Origin: Microbacterium sp. SZ1
Lineage (GTDB): Bacteria; Actinomycetota; Actinomycetes; Actinomycetales; Microbacteriaceae
DNA length: 64,000 bases
Direction of reading: 5' to 3'
Assembly (NCBI RefSeq): GCF_002362255.1
Contig: NZ_LPVV01000040.1
Span: 248,001 to 312,000, forward strand
The notes beneath the pieces were generated by a model, which saw nothing but the letters and a program-made list of their open reading frames with translations, was not told where the DNA came from and did not search any database. Below are positions 39,177-47,872 of this stretch, piece after piece (within the stretch, counting starts at the first letter, position 1; every line of letters begins with the position of its first letter). A program made the translations under genes and the position numbers.

Positions 39177-40529
39177 TCAGCGATCGTCGAGCGCGACTCC
39201 CCCGCGGTCGGCCAGACCCCACGCAGCGGCGGCCGCGATGACGAAGCACGCCCCGAACACGACGAACAGGGTCGGCACTCCCCCGGAGACGAGCAGCACG
39301 GGGACGGCGAGCGGTGCGGCGATCGACGCGAGGCGACCGATGCCTGCCGCCCAGCCTGCGCCTGTTCCTCGCAGCGATGTGGGATAGATCTCGGGCGTCA
39401 CCGCGTACAGCGCCCCCCAGGCGCCGAGGTTGAAGAACGACAGCGCCATTCCCGATGCGATGATCGCGACCTCGGTGGTCGACGTGCCGAAGAAGACGGC
39501 GGAGGCGGCCGAGCCGACGAGGAAGACCGACAGCGTGATGCGGCGCCCCCAGACTTCGATCAGCCACGCCGCGACCGCGTAGCCCGGAAGCTGCGCGAGC
39601 GTGATGATGAGGGTGAACCCGAACGAGCGCACGAGATCGAAGCCGGCGTCGACGAGGATGCTCGGGATCCAGATGAAGGCGCCGTAGTAGGCGAAGTTCA
39701 CGCAGAGCCACACCAGCCAGAGGCACAGTGTGCGGACTCGGAACTCCGAGCTCCACAGGGCGGACAGCCGGGCTCGCACGGTCACGGCGATCGGCTGCGT
39801 CGCCGGCTCCTTGCGGATCGCCGGAGTCCGCTCGATCTCCGCGTCGACCTCGAACGCCGAGACGATGCGGTCGGCCTCGGCGATACGCCCCTTCGACGCC
39901 AGCCAGCGCGGTGACTCCGGCAGCCCCCAGCGCACGACGAGAGCGTAGATCGCGGGGATCGCACCCAGCGCGAACGCCCACCGCCAGCCGTTCTCGGATG
40001 CCGGGATCACGAAGTATCCGATGACGGCCGCCGCTGTCCAGCCCAGGGCCCAGAACGCTTCGAGGAAGACGATGAGACGTCCCCGGATGCGCGCGGGGGC
40101 GAACTCGCTCACATACGTCGAAGCCACCGGCAGCTCCGCCCCGAGGCCCAGGCCGACGAGGAACCGCAGCACGAGAAGCGCCGCCAGACCGCCGACGAGA
40201 GCGCTCGCCCCCGTCGCGACGCCGTAGACGAGCAGAGTCAGCGCGAAGACCTGGCGGCGTCCGAGTCGATCCGCGAGCAGGCCGCCGAGGGTGGCTCCGA
40301 GCGCCATGCCGATGAAGCCGACGGACGCCACCCACCCGGCATCCGTCTTCGTCAGGCCCCACTGCTGGGTGAGAGCCGCGAGGATGAATGAGATGAGCCC
40401 CACGTCCATCGCGTCGAGCGCCCAGCCGACCCCCGACCCCGTCAGCAGGCGAAGGTGGCGGCGCGTGAACGGCAGATCATCGAGACGGCCGGCGAGCGAC
40501 TCACGGCTCGGCAGGACGGGTTGTGCCAT
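39177..40529 (-). CDS. Major facilitator superfamily transporter (sugar/aromatic-acid porter type)
   Basis: This 450-aa, 12-helix transporter has the signatures GGLLADRLGRRQVFALTLL (loop 2-3), RFLVGLGLGAELPVASTYVSE (sugar-porter PROSITE-like motif) and PESPRWLASKGR between the halves. These resemble the metabolite:H+ symporter family (sialic acid, aromatic acid or sugar uptake). The start MAQPVLPSRES follows a TACGAT -10 box by 6 nt. It is monocistronic and the substrate is unknown. Confidence 0.9.
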   Translation of the reverse strand: MAQPVLPSRESLAGRLDDLPFTRRHLRLLTGSGVGWALDAMDVGLISFILAALTQQWGLTKTDAGWVASVGFIGMALGATLGGLLADRLGRRQVFALTLLVYGVATGASALVGGLAALLVLRFLVGLGLGAELPVASTYVSEFAPARIRGRLIVFLEAFWALGWTAAAVIGYFVIPASENGWRWAFALGAIPAIYALVVRWGLPESPRWLASKGRIAEADRIVSAFEVDAEIERTPAIRKEPATQPIAVTVRARLSALWSSEFRVRTLCLWLVWLCVNFAYYGAFIWIPSILVDAGFDLVRSFGFTLIITLAQLPGYAVAAWLIEVWGRRITLSVFLVGSAASAVFFGTSTTEVAIIASGMALSFFNLGAWGALYAVTPEIYPTSLRGTGAGWAAGIGRLASIAAPLAVPVLLVSGGVPTLFVVFGACFVIAAAAAWGLADRGGVALDDR

Positions 40530-40535
40530 GCCCCC

Positions 40536-40541
40536 ATCGTA
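40536..40541 (-). promoter_or_regulatory. -10 box TACGAT, leaderless promoter of the second MFS gene
   Basis: TACGAT on the minus strand ends 6 nt before the ATG at 40529. The spacer is G/C only and no ribosome-binding site is separated from the start. Confidence 0.5.
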
Positions 40542-40579
40542 GGGGCGTCGGTGCGCCCTCCGGCCTCACGTCATCCGCG

Positions 40580-41614
40580 TCAGTCGTTCGCGGCGAGCAG
40601 CCGCCGTACACGAGGGATCACCTCGGTGCCGTACAGCTCGACGCTTCGCATCAGGGCCTCATGCGAGATTGTGCCGGTGGAGTACTTCAGGTCGAAGCGT
40701 CCGAGACCGAGAGTGGTGACGGTGTCGGCGATCTTGGCGGCGACCCGGTCGGGCGAGCCGGCGTAGATGGCGCCGGCCGGCCCGACGTCGTTCTGGAAGC
40801 GCGCTCGACTGTAGGGCGGCCAGCCGCGCTCGGCGCCGATCGTGTTGTTCATGGCTTCGAAGCCGGAGTACGCGGCCTCCCAGGCTTCCTCGTCGGTCTC
40901 GGCGATGTGCCCTGGCGAGTGCACCGAGATCGGCTGCGCAGCGGTGCCGAACGACGCGACCGACCGGTGGTAGAGGTCGACGAAGGGCTTGAATCGGCCT
41001 GCCGGGCCGCCGATGATCGCGAGCATGAGTCCGAGCCCGTGCCGAGCGACGCGCACCACGGATTCAGGGCTGCCGCCGACGCCGACCCAGGTGCGAAGGC
41101 CCTTCTCGGTCTTGGGAAAGACATCGGCGTTCTCGAGAGAGGCGCGCATGCTCCCCGACCAGGTGACCGGCTCCTCCTTCAGAAGCTCGACGAACAGCTC
41201 GAGTTTCTGCTCGAACAGGGCGTCGTAGTCGCGGAGGTCGTAGCCGAACAGGGGGAACGACTCGATGAAGGAGCCGCGGCCGAGCACGACCTCCGCCCGC
41301 CCGTCAGACAGGGCGTCGAGGGTCGAGAAGCGCTCGAACACCCGCACCGGGTCGTCGGAGGAGAGGACCGTCACCGCTGTCCCGAGCCGCATCCGCTCGG
41401 TGCGCCCGGCGATGGTGGCGAGCACCATCTCCGGAGAGGAGATCGCGAACTCCTTGCGGTGGTGCTCCCCCACCCCGAAGTAGTCGACGCCCACCGAGTC
41501 GGCGAGCACCGCCTGCTCCACGACGTTCCGAATGGTCTGCGCGCCGGTGAGCAGCTCTCCGTCGGCGTCGCGGGTGATGTCTCCGAACGTGTCCAGCCCG
41601 AACTCGATGTCCAT
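40580..41614 (-). CDS. LLM-class flavin-dependent oxidoreductase (luciferase-like)
   Basis: This 344-aa bacterial-luciferase-like TIM barrel has the start MDIEFGLDTFGDI, SVGVDYFGVGEHHRKEFAISSPEMV (active-site region), the flavin-phosphate region TWVGVGGSPESVVRVARHGLGLML and GSPDRVAAKIADTVTTLGLGRFDLK. Members use FMN or F420 to monooxygenate varied substrates. The ATG at 41614 has AAGGAG 6 nt upstream. It is a standalone gene with no clue to its substrate. Confidence 0.9.
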   Translation of the reverse strand: MDIEFGLDTFGDITRDADGELLTGAQTIRNVVEQAVLADSVGVDYFGVGEHHRKEFAISSPEMVLATIAGRTERMRLGTAVTVLSSDDPVRVFERFSTLDALSDGRAEVVLGRGSFIESFPLFGYDLRDYDALFEQKLELFVELLKEEPVTWSGSMRASLENADVFPKTEKGLRTWVGVGGSPESVVRVARHGLGLMLAIIGGPAGRFKPFVDLYHRSVASFGTAAQPISVHSPGHIAETDEEAWEAAYSGFEAMNNTIGAERGWPPYSRARFQNDVGPAGAIYAGSPDRVAAKIADTVTTLGLGRFDLKYSTGTISHEALMRSVELYGTEVIPRVRRLLAAND

Positions 41615-41668
41615 GTCAGCTCCTTCTATTCAGGTGAATGAACATCGGAGGAGGCGTGGGCATTCCCA

Positions 41669-43345
41669 TCACCGGGTGAGCAGTGCTGTACGGAGGGTGT
41701 CGAGTCCGACGCCGCCCATGTCGAGGGCGCGCTTGTGGAACTCCTTGATGTCGAAGTCCGCGCCCTTCTCCGCCCGGTAGGCGTCGCGGACCTGCTCCCA
41801 GATGCGCTGCCCGACCTTATACGACGGGGCCTGACCCGGCCAACCGAGGTAGCGGTTCACCTCGAACTGCACGAACTGATCGGACATGTTCACGTTCTTG
41901 CGCATGAAGTCGAGTGCATAGGCGGCGTCCCAGGTACCTCCGCCATCGAGACGCTGCTTGCCGAGATGCACGCCGATGTCGAGCACGACGCGCGCTGCGC
42001 GCATGCGCTGTCCGTCGAGCATGCCGAGACGATCGGCCGGGTCGTCGAGGTAGCCCAGCTGCTGCATCAGTCGCTCCGCGTAGAGCGCCCAGCCCTCGGC
42101 GTGGCCCGAGGTTCCCGCGAGCAGGCGACGCCAGGAGTTCAGCTCTGCGCGGTTGTACACGGCCTGCGCGATCTGCAGGTGATGCCCCGGGACGCCCTCG
42201 TGATAGACGGTGGTGAGCTCACGCCAGGTGTCGAACTCGGTCACTCCCTCGGGGACGGACCACCACATGCGACCCGGACGCGAGAAATCGTCGGTCGGCC
42301 CCGTGTAGTAGATGCCGCCCTCCTGAGTGGGCGCGATCATGCACTCGAGCGTGCGAATGGCTTCGGGGATGTCGAAGTGCGTGGCGCCGAGCTCGGCCAC
42401 GGCGCGGTCGCTCGTCTCCTGCATCCAGCGCTGCAGCGCCTCCGTGCCCACCAGCTTGCGAGCCGGATCCGCTTCGAGATGCGCAACGGCCTCCTCGACA
42501 GAGGCCCCGGGCAGAATCTCGTTCGCGATCGCAGTCTGCTCGGCGACCATGCGCTCGAGCTCTTCGCGGCCCCACTCATACGTCTCGTCGAGGTCGATCG
42601 TGGCGCCGAGGAAACGGCGCGAGTTGAGTGCGTAGAGCTCGCGCCCCACCGCATCCTCCTCACCGGCGGCAGGAGCGAGCTCCTCCGCGAGGAAGCGACG
42701 CAGCGCTCCGTAGGCGACGCGTGCCGATGCCGAGTTGTCGGCGAGAGTACGGGCGAGGGATGCCGGGAGGTTCCCGTCCTCCGGCGACGCGTCGGCGACG
42801 AAAGCTGCGAAGAATCCGTCGTCGGCGATGTAGCGGTCGATCTGCGTGGCGACCTCGACCACCTGACGGCGTGCGGGCGTCACACCGGCAGCGATGCCGG
42901 CACGGAGGGTCTCCGTGTATCCGCGCAGCGCGTCGGGCACGGCAGCGAGGCGGGTGGCGATCACCGACCAGTCGTCCGCCGTCGCCGTGGGCATCAGGTC
43001 GAACGCGGAACGCACGTCCTGCGCGGCAGATGCGATGACGTTGAGGTCGCGAAGGTGCCAGTTCGCCTCGTGGAGCTCGAGATCGAGAGTGAGCTCCGCA
43101 GTGAGGTCGGCCTTCGTGACCTCGTCGATGGCGTCCACCGGCTCCAGCGACGAGAGCTCGGCAAGCGTCGCACGCGTCGCTGCGGCGATGCTCTCGTGAC
43201 CGTCGGGGCTCAGGTCGCCGAAGCGATCGTTGACCTCGTCGCGACCGATGTACGTGCCGAGCGTCGGCGCCAACTGCACCAGCGCGTCGACCCATTCATC
43301 GGCGACCTTGTCGATGGCGGAGGGAGTGCGGGGCTCAGAAGTCAT
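41669..43345 (-). CDS. DUF885-family (putative zinc-peptidase-like) protein
   Basis: This 558-aa DUF885 protein has the hallmark VYHEGVPGHHLQIAQAVYN, a putative metal/catalytic motif HExxxxHH, preceded by GGIYYTGPTDDFSRPGRMWWS and followed by HAEGWALYAERLM. Such proteins are thought to be peptidases or hydrolases; activity is unproven. No signal peptide is seen. The ATG at 43345 is supported by a -10 box 6 nt upstream (AAGGG in the spacer touches the start). It lies next to polA, but no functional link is known. Confidence 0.9.
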   Translation of the reverse strand: MTSEPRTPSAIDKVADEWVDALVQLAPTLGTYIGRDEVNDRFGDLSPDGHESIAAATRATLAELSSLEPVDAIDEVTKADLTAELTLDLELHEANWHLRDLNVIASAAQDVRSAFDLMPTATADDWSVIATRLAAVPDALRGYTETLRAGIAAGVTPARRQVVEVATQIDRYIADDGFFAAFVADASPEDGNLPASLARTLADNSASARVAYGALRRFLAEELAPAAGEEDAVGRELYALNSRRFLGATIDLDETYEWGREELERMVAEQTAIANEILPGASVEEAVAHLEADPARKLVGTEALQRWMQETSDRAVAELGATHFDIPEAIRTLECMIAPTQEGGIYYTGPTDDFSRPGRMWWSVPEGVTEFDTWRELTTVYHEGVPGHHLQIAQAVYNRAELNSWRRLLAGTSGHAEGWALYAERLMQQLGYLDDPADRLGMLDGQRMRAARVVLDIGVHLGKQRLDGGGTWDAAYALDFMRKNVNMSDQFVQFEVNRYLGWPGQAPSYKVGQRIWEQVRDAYRAEKGADFDIKEFHKRALDMGGVGLDTLRTALLTR

Positions 43346-43351
43346 CCCTTC

Positions 43352-43357
43352 AGCGTA
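43352..43357 (-). promoter_or_regulatory. -10 box TACGCT, leaderless promoter of the DUF885 gene
   Basis: TACGCT on the minus strand ends 6 nt before the ATG at 43345. Confidence 0.5.
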
Positions 43358-43401
43358 GCCGGATGACGCCTGTGCCACCCACCCGGCGGCCGCCTCGTCC
43401 G

Positions 43402-46032
43402 TCAGTGCGCCGCCTCGTTCCAGTCCTGCCCGCGACCGACCTGCACGTCGAGCGGGACGGTGAGGTCTGCGGCGTCGCCCATGCGCTGGCGAACAATGCG
43501 CTCCGCCGCATCCCACTCTCCGGGCGCGACCTCCACCACCAGCTCGTCGTGGATCTGGAGCAGCACGCGGGAGGAGAGCCGCTCGGAGCGCAGGTCGTCA
43601 TGGATGTGGAACAGCGCGATCTTCATGATGTCGGCCGCGCTCCCCTGGATGGGTGCGTTGAGCGCCGCGCGCTCCGCGTTCTCGCGAAGCACGCGGTTCG
43701 GCGAGGCCAGATCCGGGAACGGACGCCGGCGGCCGTAGATCGTCTCGGTGTACCCCACCTCGCGCGCGGCGAGCACCGACGCCCGGAGGTAGTCGCGCAC
43801 CGCCCCGAACCGGGCGAAATACTCGACCATCAGCTGCTTCGCCTCGGACTGCTCGATGCGCAGTTGCTTCGACAGACCGAACGCCGAGAGCCCGTAGACG
43901 AGCCCGTACGACATGGCCTTCACCTTCGTGCGCATCGCTGCCGTGACGTCGGCGGGATCGACCCCGAAGACGCGAGCGCCGACGAACCGGTGCAGGTCCT
44001 CTCCGCTGTTGAAGGCCTCGATGAGACCTTCGTCGCCGGAGAGGTGCGCCATAATCCGCATCTCGATCTGCGAGTAGTCCGCGGTGAGGAGAGCCTCGTA
44101 CCCCTCGCCGACCCGGAAGGCGCTGCGGATGCGACGTGACTCCTCCGTGCGGACGGGGATGTTCTGCAGGTTGGGATCGGTGCTCGAGAGGCGCCCCGTC
44201 TGGCTGCCTGTCTGCACGTAGGTCGTGCGCACCCGCTGGTCAGGGCCGATCGCCACGTCGAGCGACTCGATGATCTGCCGGAGCTTGGTCGCCTCGCGGT
44301 GCTGCAGCAGCAGACCGAGGAACGGATGCGGATGCGATTCCTGCAGGTCGGCGAGGACCGCGGCATCCGTCGAATAGCCCGTCTTCGTCTTGCGGGTCTT
44401 CGGGAGCTGCAGGTCGTCGAAGAGCACCTCCTGGAGCTGCTTCGGCGAGCCGAGGTTGAACTCGCGTCCGACGATGCCGAACGCATCCTGCGCGATGCCG
44501 TCCGCGCGGGTGGCGAGCTCGGACGAGAAGGCCGACAGCACCTCGTGCGAGACCGCGACGCCCGCGACCTCCATGTCGGCCAGGGTCAGCAGCGTCGGAA
44601 GCTCGATGTCGGTGAGCACCGCGGCGACGGTTCCCGGGATGTCGTCGCGCAGAGCCGCCGCGACGCGCAGCGCGAACCAGGCCTCCTGCGACGGCGTCGC
44701 TCCCTCGGTCTCGGGCACCAACTGGGTGGGGTCGGCCTCGGGCAGCTTCTCGCCGAGGTACCGCTCGACGAGGTCGCCGAGGGTCTTGTCGGGGAAGCTC
44801 GGACGCAGCAGCCAGCCGGCGAGGCTCGTGTCATAGGCGAGGCCGGAGAGGCGGATGCCCAGCCGGAGGAGTGCCTTCACCTGCGGTTTCGCGTCGTGCA
44901 TGATCTTCGGACGGTCGGATTCGAGCCAGCCGCGGAGCGAGGTCGCGGCGTCGTCGTTCCAGTTCAGCTCCCGCAGTTCGGTCTCCGTCGCGGCGCCGAT
45001 CCGCGTGGGCGCGCCGCTCTGCAGAACCAGGCGGAGTGCCACTTCTTGCTGCGACTCCGCCCAGGAGAGGAACTCGTCGGCCGCGACCTCGGCCGGAGCC
45101 GGCAGATCGACGACGGTCGCCGGGTCGTCAGCGACCTCGCCGGCGCCGACGGCCTCGAACACCCGCGGGAGCAGCGTGCGGAACTCCAGGCGGGCGAAGA
45201 TGTCTCGGACGGCCTGCGCGTCGATCGGTGAGACGGCCAGGTCGGCGGGTGCGACCGGGAGCTCGACGTCGCGGAGCAGTCGATTCAGCTTCCGGTTCCG
45301 CCGCACGTCCTCGATGTGCTCACGGAGGTTGCCGCCGACGACGCCCTTGATCTCGTCCGCCCGGTCGAGGAGCTCATCGAGTGATCCGAACTGGGTGAGC
45401 CACTTGACCGCCGTCTTCTCCCCCACCTTCGGCACTCCGGGGAGGTTGTCGCTGGTCTCACCCACCAGTGCGGCGATGTCAGGGTACTGCTCTGGGCGCA
45501 CTCCGTATCGCTCCCGGACCGTGGCCGGGTCGTACCGCTTGAGCTGAGAGACACCCTGGACGTTCGGGTACAGCAGCGTGATCTCGTCGTTCACGAGCTG
45601 GATCGTGTCGCGATCGCCCGACACGACGAGGACCTCGTACCCTTGCTCCGCTCCCTGGGTCGAGAGGGTCGCGAGGATGTCGTCCGCTTCGATCCCCTCC
45701 TTCGTGAGCACCGGGATCGACATCGCTGCGAGGCAGTCCTGCAGCAGCGGGATCTGTCCGCGGAACTCCTGGGGCGTCTCCGAACGTGTCGCCTTGTACT
45801 CCGGGTACTCGTCGGTGCGGAAGGAGTGACGCGACGTGTCGAAGGCGATGGCCAGGTGCGTCGGCTGCTCGGCCTTGATGAGGTTCACCAGCATCGAGAG
45901 GAAGCCGTAAATGGCGTTCGTGTGCTGGTTGTCCTTCGTCGTGAAGTTGTCGACCGGCAGGGCGAAAAAAGCGCGGTAGGCGAGCGAATGGCCGTCGACG
46001 ACCATGAGGGTAGGCTTTGCGGAGTCCGTCAC
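43402..46032 (-). CDS. polA: DNA polymerase I
   Basis: This 876-aa protein has three parts. The 5'-3' exonuclease domain (LMVVDGHSLAYRAFFALP, KEGIEADDILATLS, SGDRDTIQLV) covers about residues 1-300. A degenerate 3'-5' exonuclease domain (about 310-490) lacks the catalytic DxE acids. The polymerase domain has TADYSQIEMRIMAHLS, KVKAMSYGLVYGLSAFGLS and QIHDELVVEVAP. It fills gaps and removes Okazaki primers. Loss of proofreading residues is common in actinobacterial and Taq-like Pol I. The GTG at 46032 follows a TAGGCT -10 box by 6 nt. Confidence 0.97.
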   Translation of the reverse strand: MTDSAKPTLMVVDGHSLAYRAFFALPVDNFTTKDNQHTNAIYGFLSMLVNLIKAEQPTHLAIAFDTSRHSFRTDEYPEYKATRSETPQEFRGQIPLLQDCLAAMSIPVLTKEGIEADDILATLSTQGAEQGYEVLVVSGDRDTIQLVNDEITLLYPNVQGVSQLKRYDPATVRERYGVRPEQYPDIAALVGETSDNLPGVPKVGEKTAVKWLTQFGSLDELLDRADEIKGVVGGNLREHIEDVRRNRKLNRLLRDVELPVAPADLAVSPIDAQAVRDIFARLEFRTLLPRVFEAVGAGEVADDPATVVDLPAPAEVAADEFLSWAESQQEVALRLVLQSGAPTRIGAATETELRELNWNDDAATSLRGWLESDRPKIMHDAKPQVKALLRLGIRLSGLAYDTSLAGWLLRPSFPDKTLGDLVERYLGEKLPEADPTQLVPETEGATPSQEAWFALRVAAALRDDIPGTVAAVLTDIELPTLLTLADMEVAGVAVSHEVLSAFSSELATRADGIAQDAFGIVGREFNLGSPKQLQEVLFDDLQLPKTRKTKTGYSTDAAVLADLQESHPHPFLGLLLQHREATKLRQIIESLDVAIGPDQRVRTTYVQTGSQTGRLSSTDPNLQNIPVRTEESRRIRSAFRVGEGYEALLTADYSQIEMRIMAHLSGDEGLIEAFNSGEDLHRFVGARVFGVDPADVTAAMRTKVKAMSYGLVYGLSAFGLSKQLRIEQSEAKQLMVEYFARFGAVRDYLRASVLAAREVGYTETIYGRRRPFPDLASPNRVLRENAERAALNAPIQGSAADIMKIALFHIHDDLRSERLSSRVLLQIHDELVVEVAPGEWDAAERIVRQRMGDAADLTVPLDVQVGRGQDWNEAAH

Positions 46033-46038
46033 CCTGTC

Positions 46039-46044
46039 AGCCTA
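46039..46044 (-). promoter_or_regulatory. -10 box TAGGCT, leaderless promoter of polA
   Basis: TAGGCT on the minus strand ends 6 nt before the GTG start of polA at 46032. The 45-bp gap to the divergent thioesterase gene leaves little room for other sites. Confidence 0.6.
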
Positions 46045-46077
46045 ACGAGGACGACAGACACCCGCTGAGGAGGATTC

Positions 46078-46503
46078 ATGAGCGACACCACCGCGACGAG
46101 TCAGGGACTCGATTGGGCGTCCGCTCGCGGCATGGGAGCCCTCGCCGAGAAGATGGGGATGCAGTTCCTCGAGTTCGGCACGGAGCGGTGCATCGCGACG
46201 ATGCCGGTCGAGGGCAACACGCAGCCCGTCGGTCTGATGCACGGCGGCGCGTACGTGGTGCTCGGCGAGTCCCTGGGGTCCATGGCGGCGAACCTGCATG
46301 CAGGCCCAGGACGCCTCGCTGTCGGGGTGGACATCAACGCCACGCACACTCGATCGGCGACATCCGGCGTGGTCACCGGTGTCTGCACGCCGGTCCATCT
46401 CGGCCGCAGCATCACCGTGCACGAGATCGTCGTCACCGACGATCAGGGACGCCGCTGCTCCACCATCCGGATCACCAACATGATCAAGGACGCACCGGCC
46501 TGA
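46078..46503 (+). CDS. PaaI/YdiI-type hot-dog thioesterase
   Basis: This 141-aa hot-dog protein has the PaaI/HGG signature PVGLMHGGAYVVLGESLGSMAA and a conserved second half GVDINATHTRSATSG. It hydrolyses aryl- or acyl-CoA thioesters; in some members the substrate is 1,4-dihydroxynaphthoyl-CoA of menaquinone synthesis, which cannot be confirmed here. GAGGAGG lies 5 nt before the ATG at 46078. It is divergent from polA. Confidence 0.9.
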   Translation: MSDTTATSQGLDWASARGMGALAEKMGMQFLEFGTERCIATMPVEGNTQPVGLMHGGAYVVLGESLGSMAANLHAGPGRLAVGVDINATHTRSATSGVVTGVCTPVHLGRSITVHEIVVTDDQGRRCSTIRITNMIKDAPA

Positions 46504-46530
46504 CCCCGTCCCGTCGAACGCTCGCGGGCG

Positions 46531-47064
46531 TCACGCGAGTATCCGCTGGAAGAGGAGGTGATCGCGCCACTCCCCCGCGATGTGCAGGTACTTCGGCGCG
46601 AGTCCGATCTTGGCGAACCGGGCGCTGCGGAGAACCCGCTGCGACGCGACGTTATCGAGCAGCGTCGCCGCCTGAACACGGTGCAGCGACAGCTCGTCCT
46701 CGGCGAATCGGATGAGCTCCGCGACACCCCGGCCGGCCAGACCGCGGCGCAGCCGTGATCCGTCGATCCAGTAGCCGAGGTCGGCGCTGCGGAAAGCACC
46801 CCGCACGACGTTGTTGAGGTTCATCCGTCCGCGGATCTCTCCGTCATCCGACACGAGAACGAATCGATAGCCGCGCCCGGAGTCCACGTCGGCGATGCAC
46901 TGATCGACGTGCCGTTCCTGCCACGCCGCCGTGTAGAACTCGTTGCTCCGCACCGGCTCCCAGGGCGCGAGATGCTCCCGATTCGTCGCGTACGCGCGAG
47001 CAAGCGGCGCGCCGTCCCCCGGCTGGACGAGACGCAGGACGTGGTCCGCGTCGAGCCGGAGCAC
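46531..47064 (-). CDS. GNAT-family N-acetyltransferase (RimJ/RimL-like)
   Basis: This 177-aa acetyltransferase has the RimJ-type layout LVQPGDGAPLARAYATNREHLAPWEP, then SADLGYWIDGSRLRRGLAGRGVAEL (acetyl-CoA-binding RGxGxA-like loop) and VQAATLLDNVASQRVLRSARF, the usual motif before the C-terminal strand. It probably modifies a ribosomal protein N-terminus or a small amine. The GTG at 47064 lies 3 bp after the pdtaR stop, so it is probably co-transcribed with pdtaR. Confidence 0.9.
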   Translation of the reverse strand: MLRLDADHVLRLVQPGDGAPLARAYATNREHLAPWEPVRSNEFYTAAWQERHVDQCIADVDSGRGYRFVLVSDDGEIRGRMNLNNVVRGAFRSADLGYWIDGSRLRRGLAGRGVAELIRFAEDELSLHRVQAATLLDNVASQRVLRSARFAKIGLAPKYLHIAGEWRDHLLFQRILA

Positions 47065-47067
47065 CGA

Positions 47068-47685
47068 CTACTTCTTCGGAGCGAGCTGCTCGATGATCGC
47101 CTTCGCGACGTCCTGCATCGTGAGACGACGATCCATCGACGCCTTCTGGATCCAGCGGAAGGCTTCGGGCTCGGAGAGTCCCATCTTCTCGTTCAGCAGG
47201 CCCTTGGCCCGGTCGACGAGCTTGCGTGTCTCGAAACGCTCCACCATATCGGCGACCTCGGCCTCGAGCGTGATGATCTGCTCGTGACGGGCGAGCGCGA
47301 TCTCGATCGCGGGCAGCAGGTCGTTGGGGGTGAAGGGCTTCACGACGTATGCCAGCGCGCCGGCCTCGCTCGCTCGCTCGACCAGCTCCTTCTGGCTGAA
47401 CGCCGTGAGCAGGACCACAGGGGCGATGTTGCCCTTGTGCAGCTTCTCGGCAGCGCTGATGCCGTCGAGCTGAGGCATCTTGACGTCCATGATCACGAGG
47501 TCGGGTCGCAGCTCTGTGGCGAGAGCGACAGCGGTCTCGCCGTCTCCGGCCTCGCCGACCACATCGAAGCCGTTGTCGCGGAGGATCTCGACGATGTCGA
47601 GACGGATCAGCGACTCGTCCTCGGCGACGACGACGCGTCGGGGGGCGGATGCCGTGGGCTGCTCAGCCTGTTCTTGCTCTGTCAC
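47068..47685 (-). CDS. pdtaR: ANTAR-domain response regulator PdtaR
   Basis: This 205-aa regulator has an N-terminal receiver (VVVAEDESLIRLDIVEIL, phospho-Asp67 in VIMDVKMPQLDG, Lys116 in YVVKPFT) and a C-terminal ANTAR RNA-binding domain (FETRKLVDRAKGLLNEKMGL, SEPEAFRWIQKASMDRRLTM). ANTAR proteins bind paired hexanucleotide hairpins in mRNA leaders to block terminators; PdtaR is phosphorylated by PdtaS, which is not encoded here. The GTG at 47685 is chosen because TAGGAT ends 7 nt upstream; an ATG at 47694 lies inside that -10 box and is unlikely to be transcribed. Confidence 0.92.
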   Translation of the reverse strand: MTEQEQAEQPTASAPRRVVVAEDESLIRLDIVEILRDNGFDVVGEAGDGETAVALATELRPDLVIMDVKMPQLDGISAAEKLHKGNIAPVVLLTAFSQKELVERASEAGALAYVVKPFTPNDLLPAIEIALARHEQIITLEAEVADMVERFETRKLVDRAKGLLNEKMGLSEPEAFRWIQKASMDRRLTMQDVAKAIIEQLAPKK

Positions 47686-47692
47686 GCCCTCC

Positions 47693-47698
47693 ATCCTA
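47693..47698 (-). promoter_or_regulatory. -10 box TAGGAT, leaderless promoter of pdtaR
   Basis: TAGGAT on the minus strand ends 7 nt before the GTG at 47685. The competing ATG (47692-47694) overlaps the box, so the box decides the start. A CGACC-CCGAA-GGTCG hairpin (47716-47730) lies further upstream. Confidence 0.55.
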
Positions 47699-47754
47699 GT
47701 GGAGAGTCACCCGGCCGACCCCGAAGGTCGCACGTCTGTGCACCTGCGCTGCGA

Positions 47755-47760
47755 TACAGT
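47755..47760 (+). promoter_or_regulatory. -10 box TACAGT of tRNA-Leu(CAA)
   Basis: TACAGT predicts transcription from about 47767, a 12-nt leader before the mature 5' end of the tRNA at 47779. Confidence 0.45.
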
Positions 47761-47778
47761 CGTAGACGCGACACACGG

Positions 47779-47861
47779 GCCGGCGTGGCGGAATGGCAGA
47801 CGCGGAGCACTCAAAATGCTTTGTCCGAGAGGGCGTGTGGGTTCGAGTCCCACCGCCGGCA
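47779..47861 (+). tRNA. tRNA-Leu (anticodon CAA)
   Basis: An 83-nt cloverleaf has acceptor GCCGGCG paired with CGCCGGC plus discriminator A at 47861. The D arm is GGCGGAATGGCAGACGC. The anticodon stem AGCA/TGCT has loop CTCAAAA (anticodon CAA, decoding UUG). A long variable arm and T arm TGGGTTCGAGTCCCA follow. CCA is not encoded. Confidence 0.96.
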
Positions 47862-47872
47862 CCCTGCGGTCG

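Noticed and set aside
47692..47694. ATG as start of pdtaR
   Set aside because: It lies within the best -10 box and would be upstream of the predicted transcript start; the GTG at 47685 fits the 7-nt leaderless spacing.
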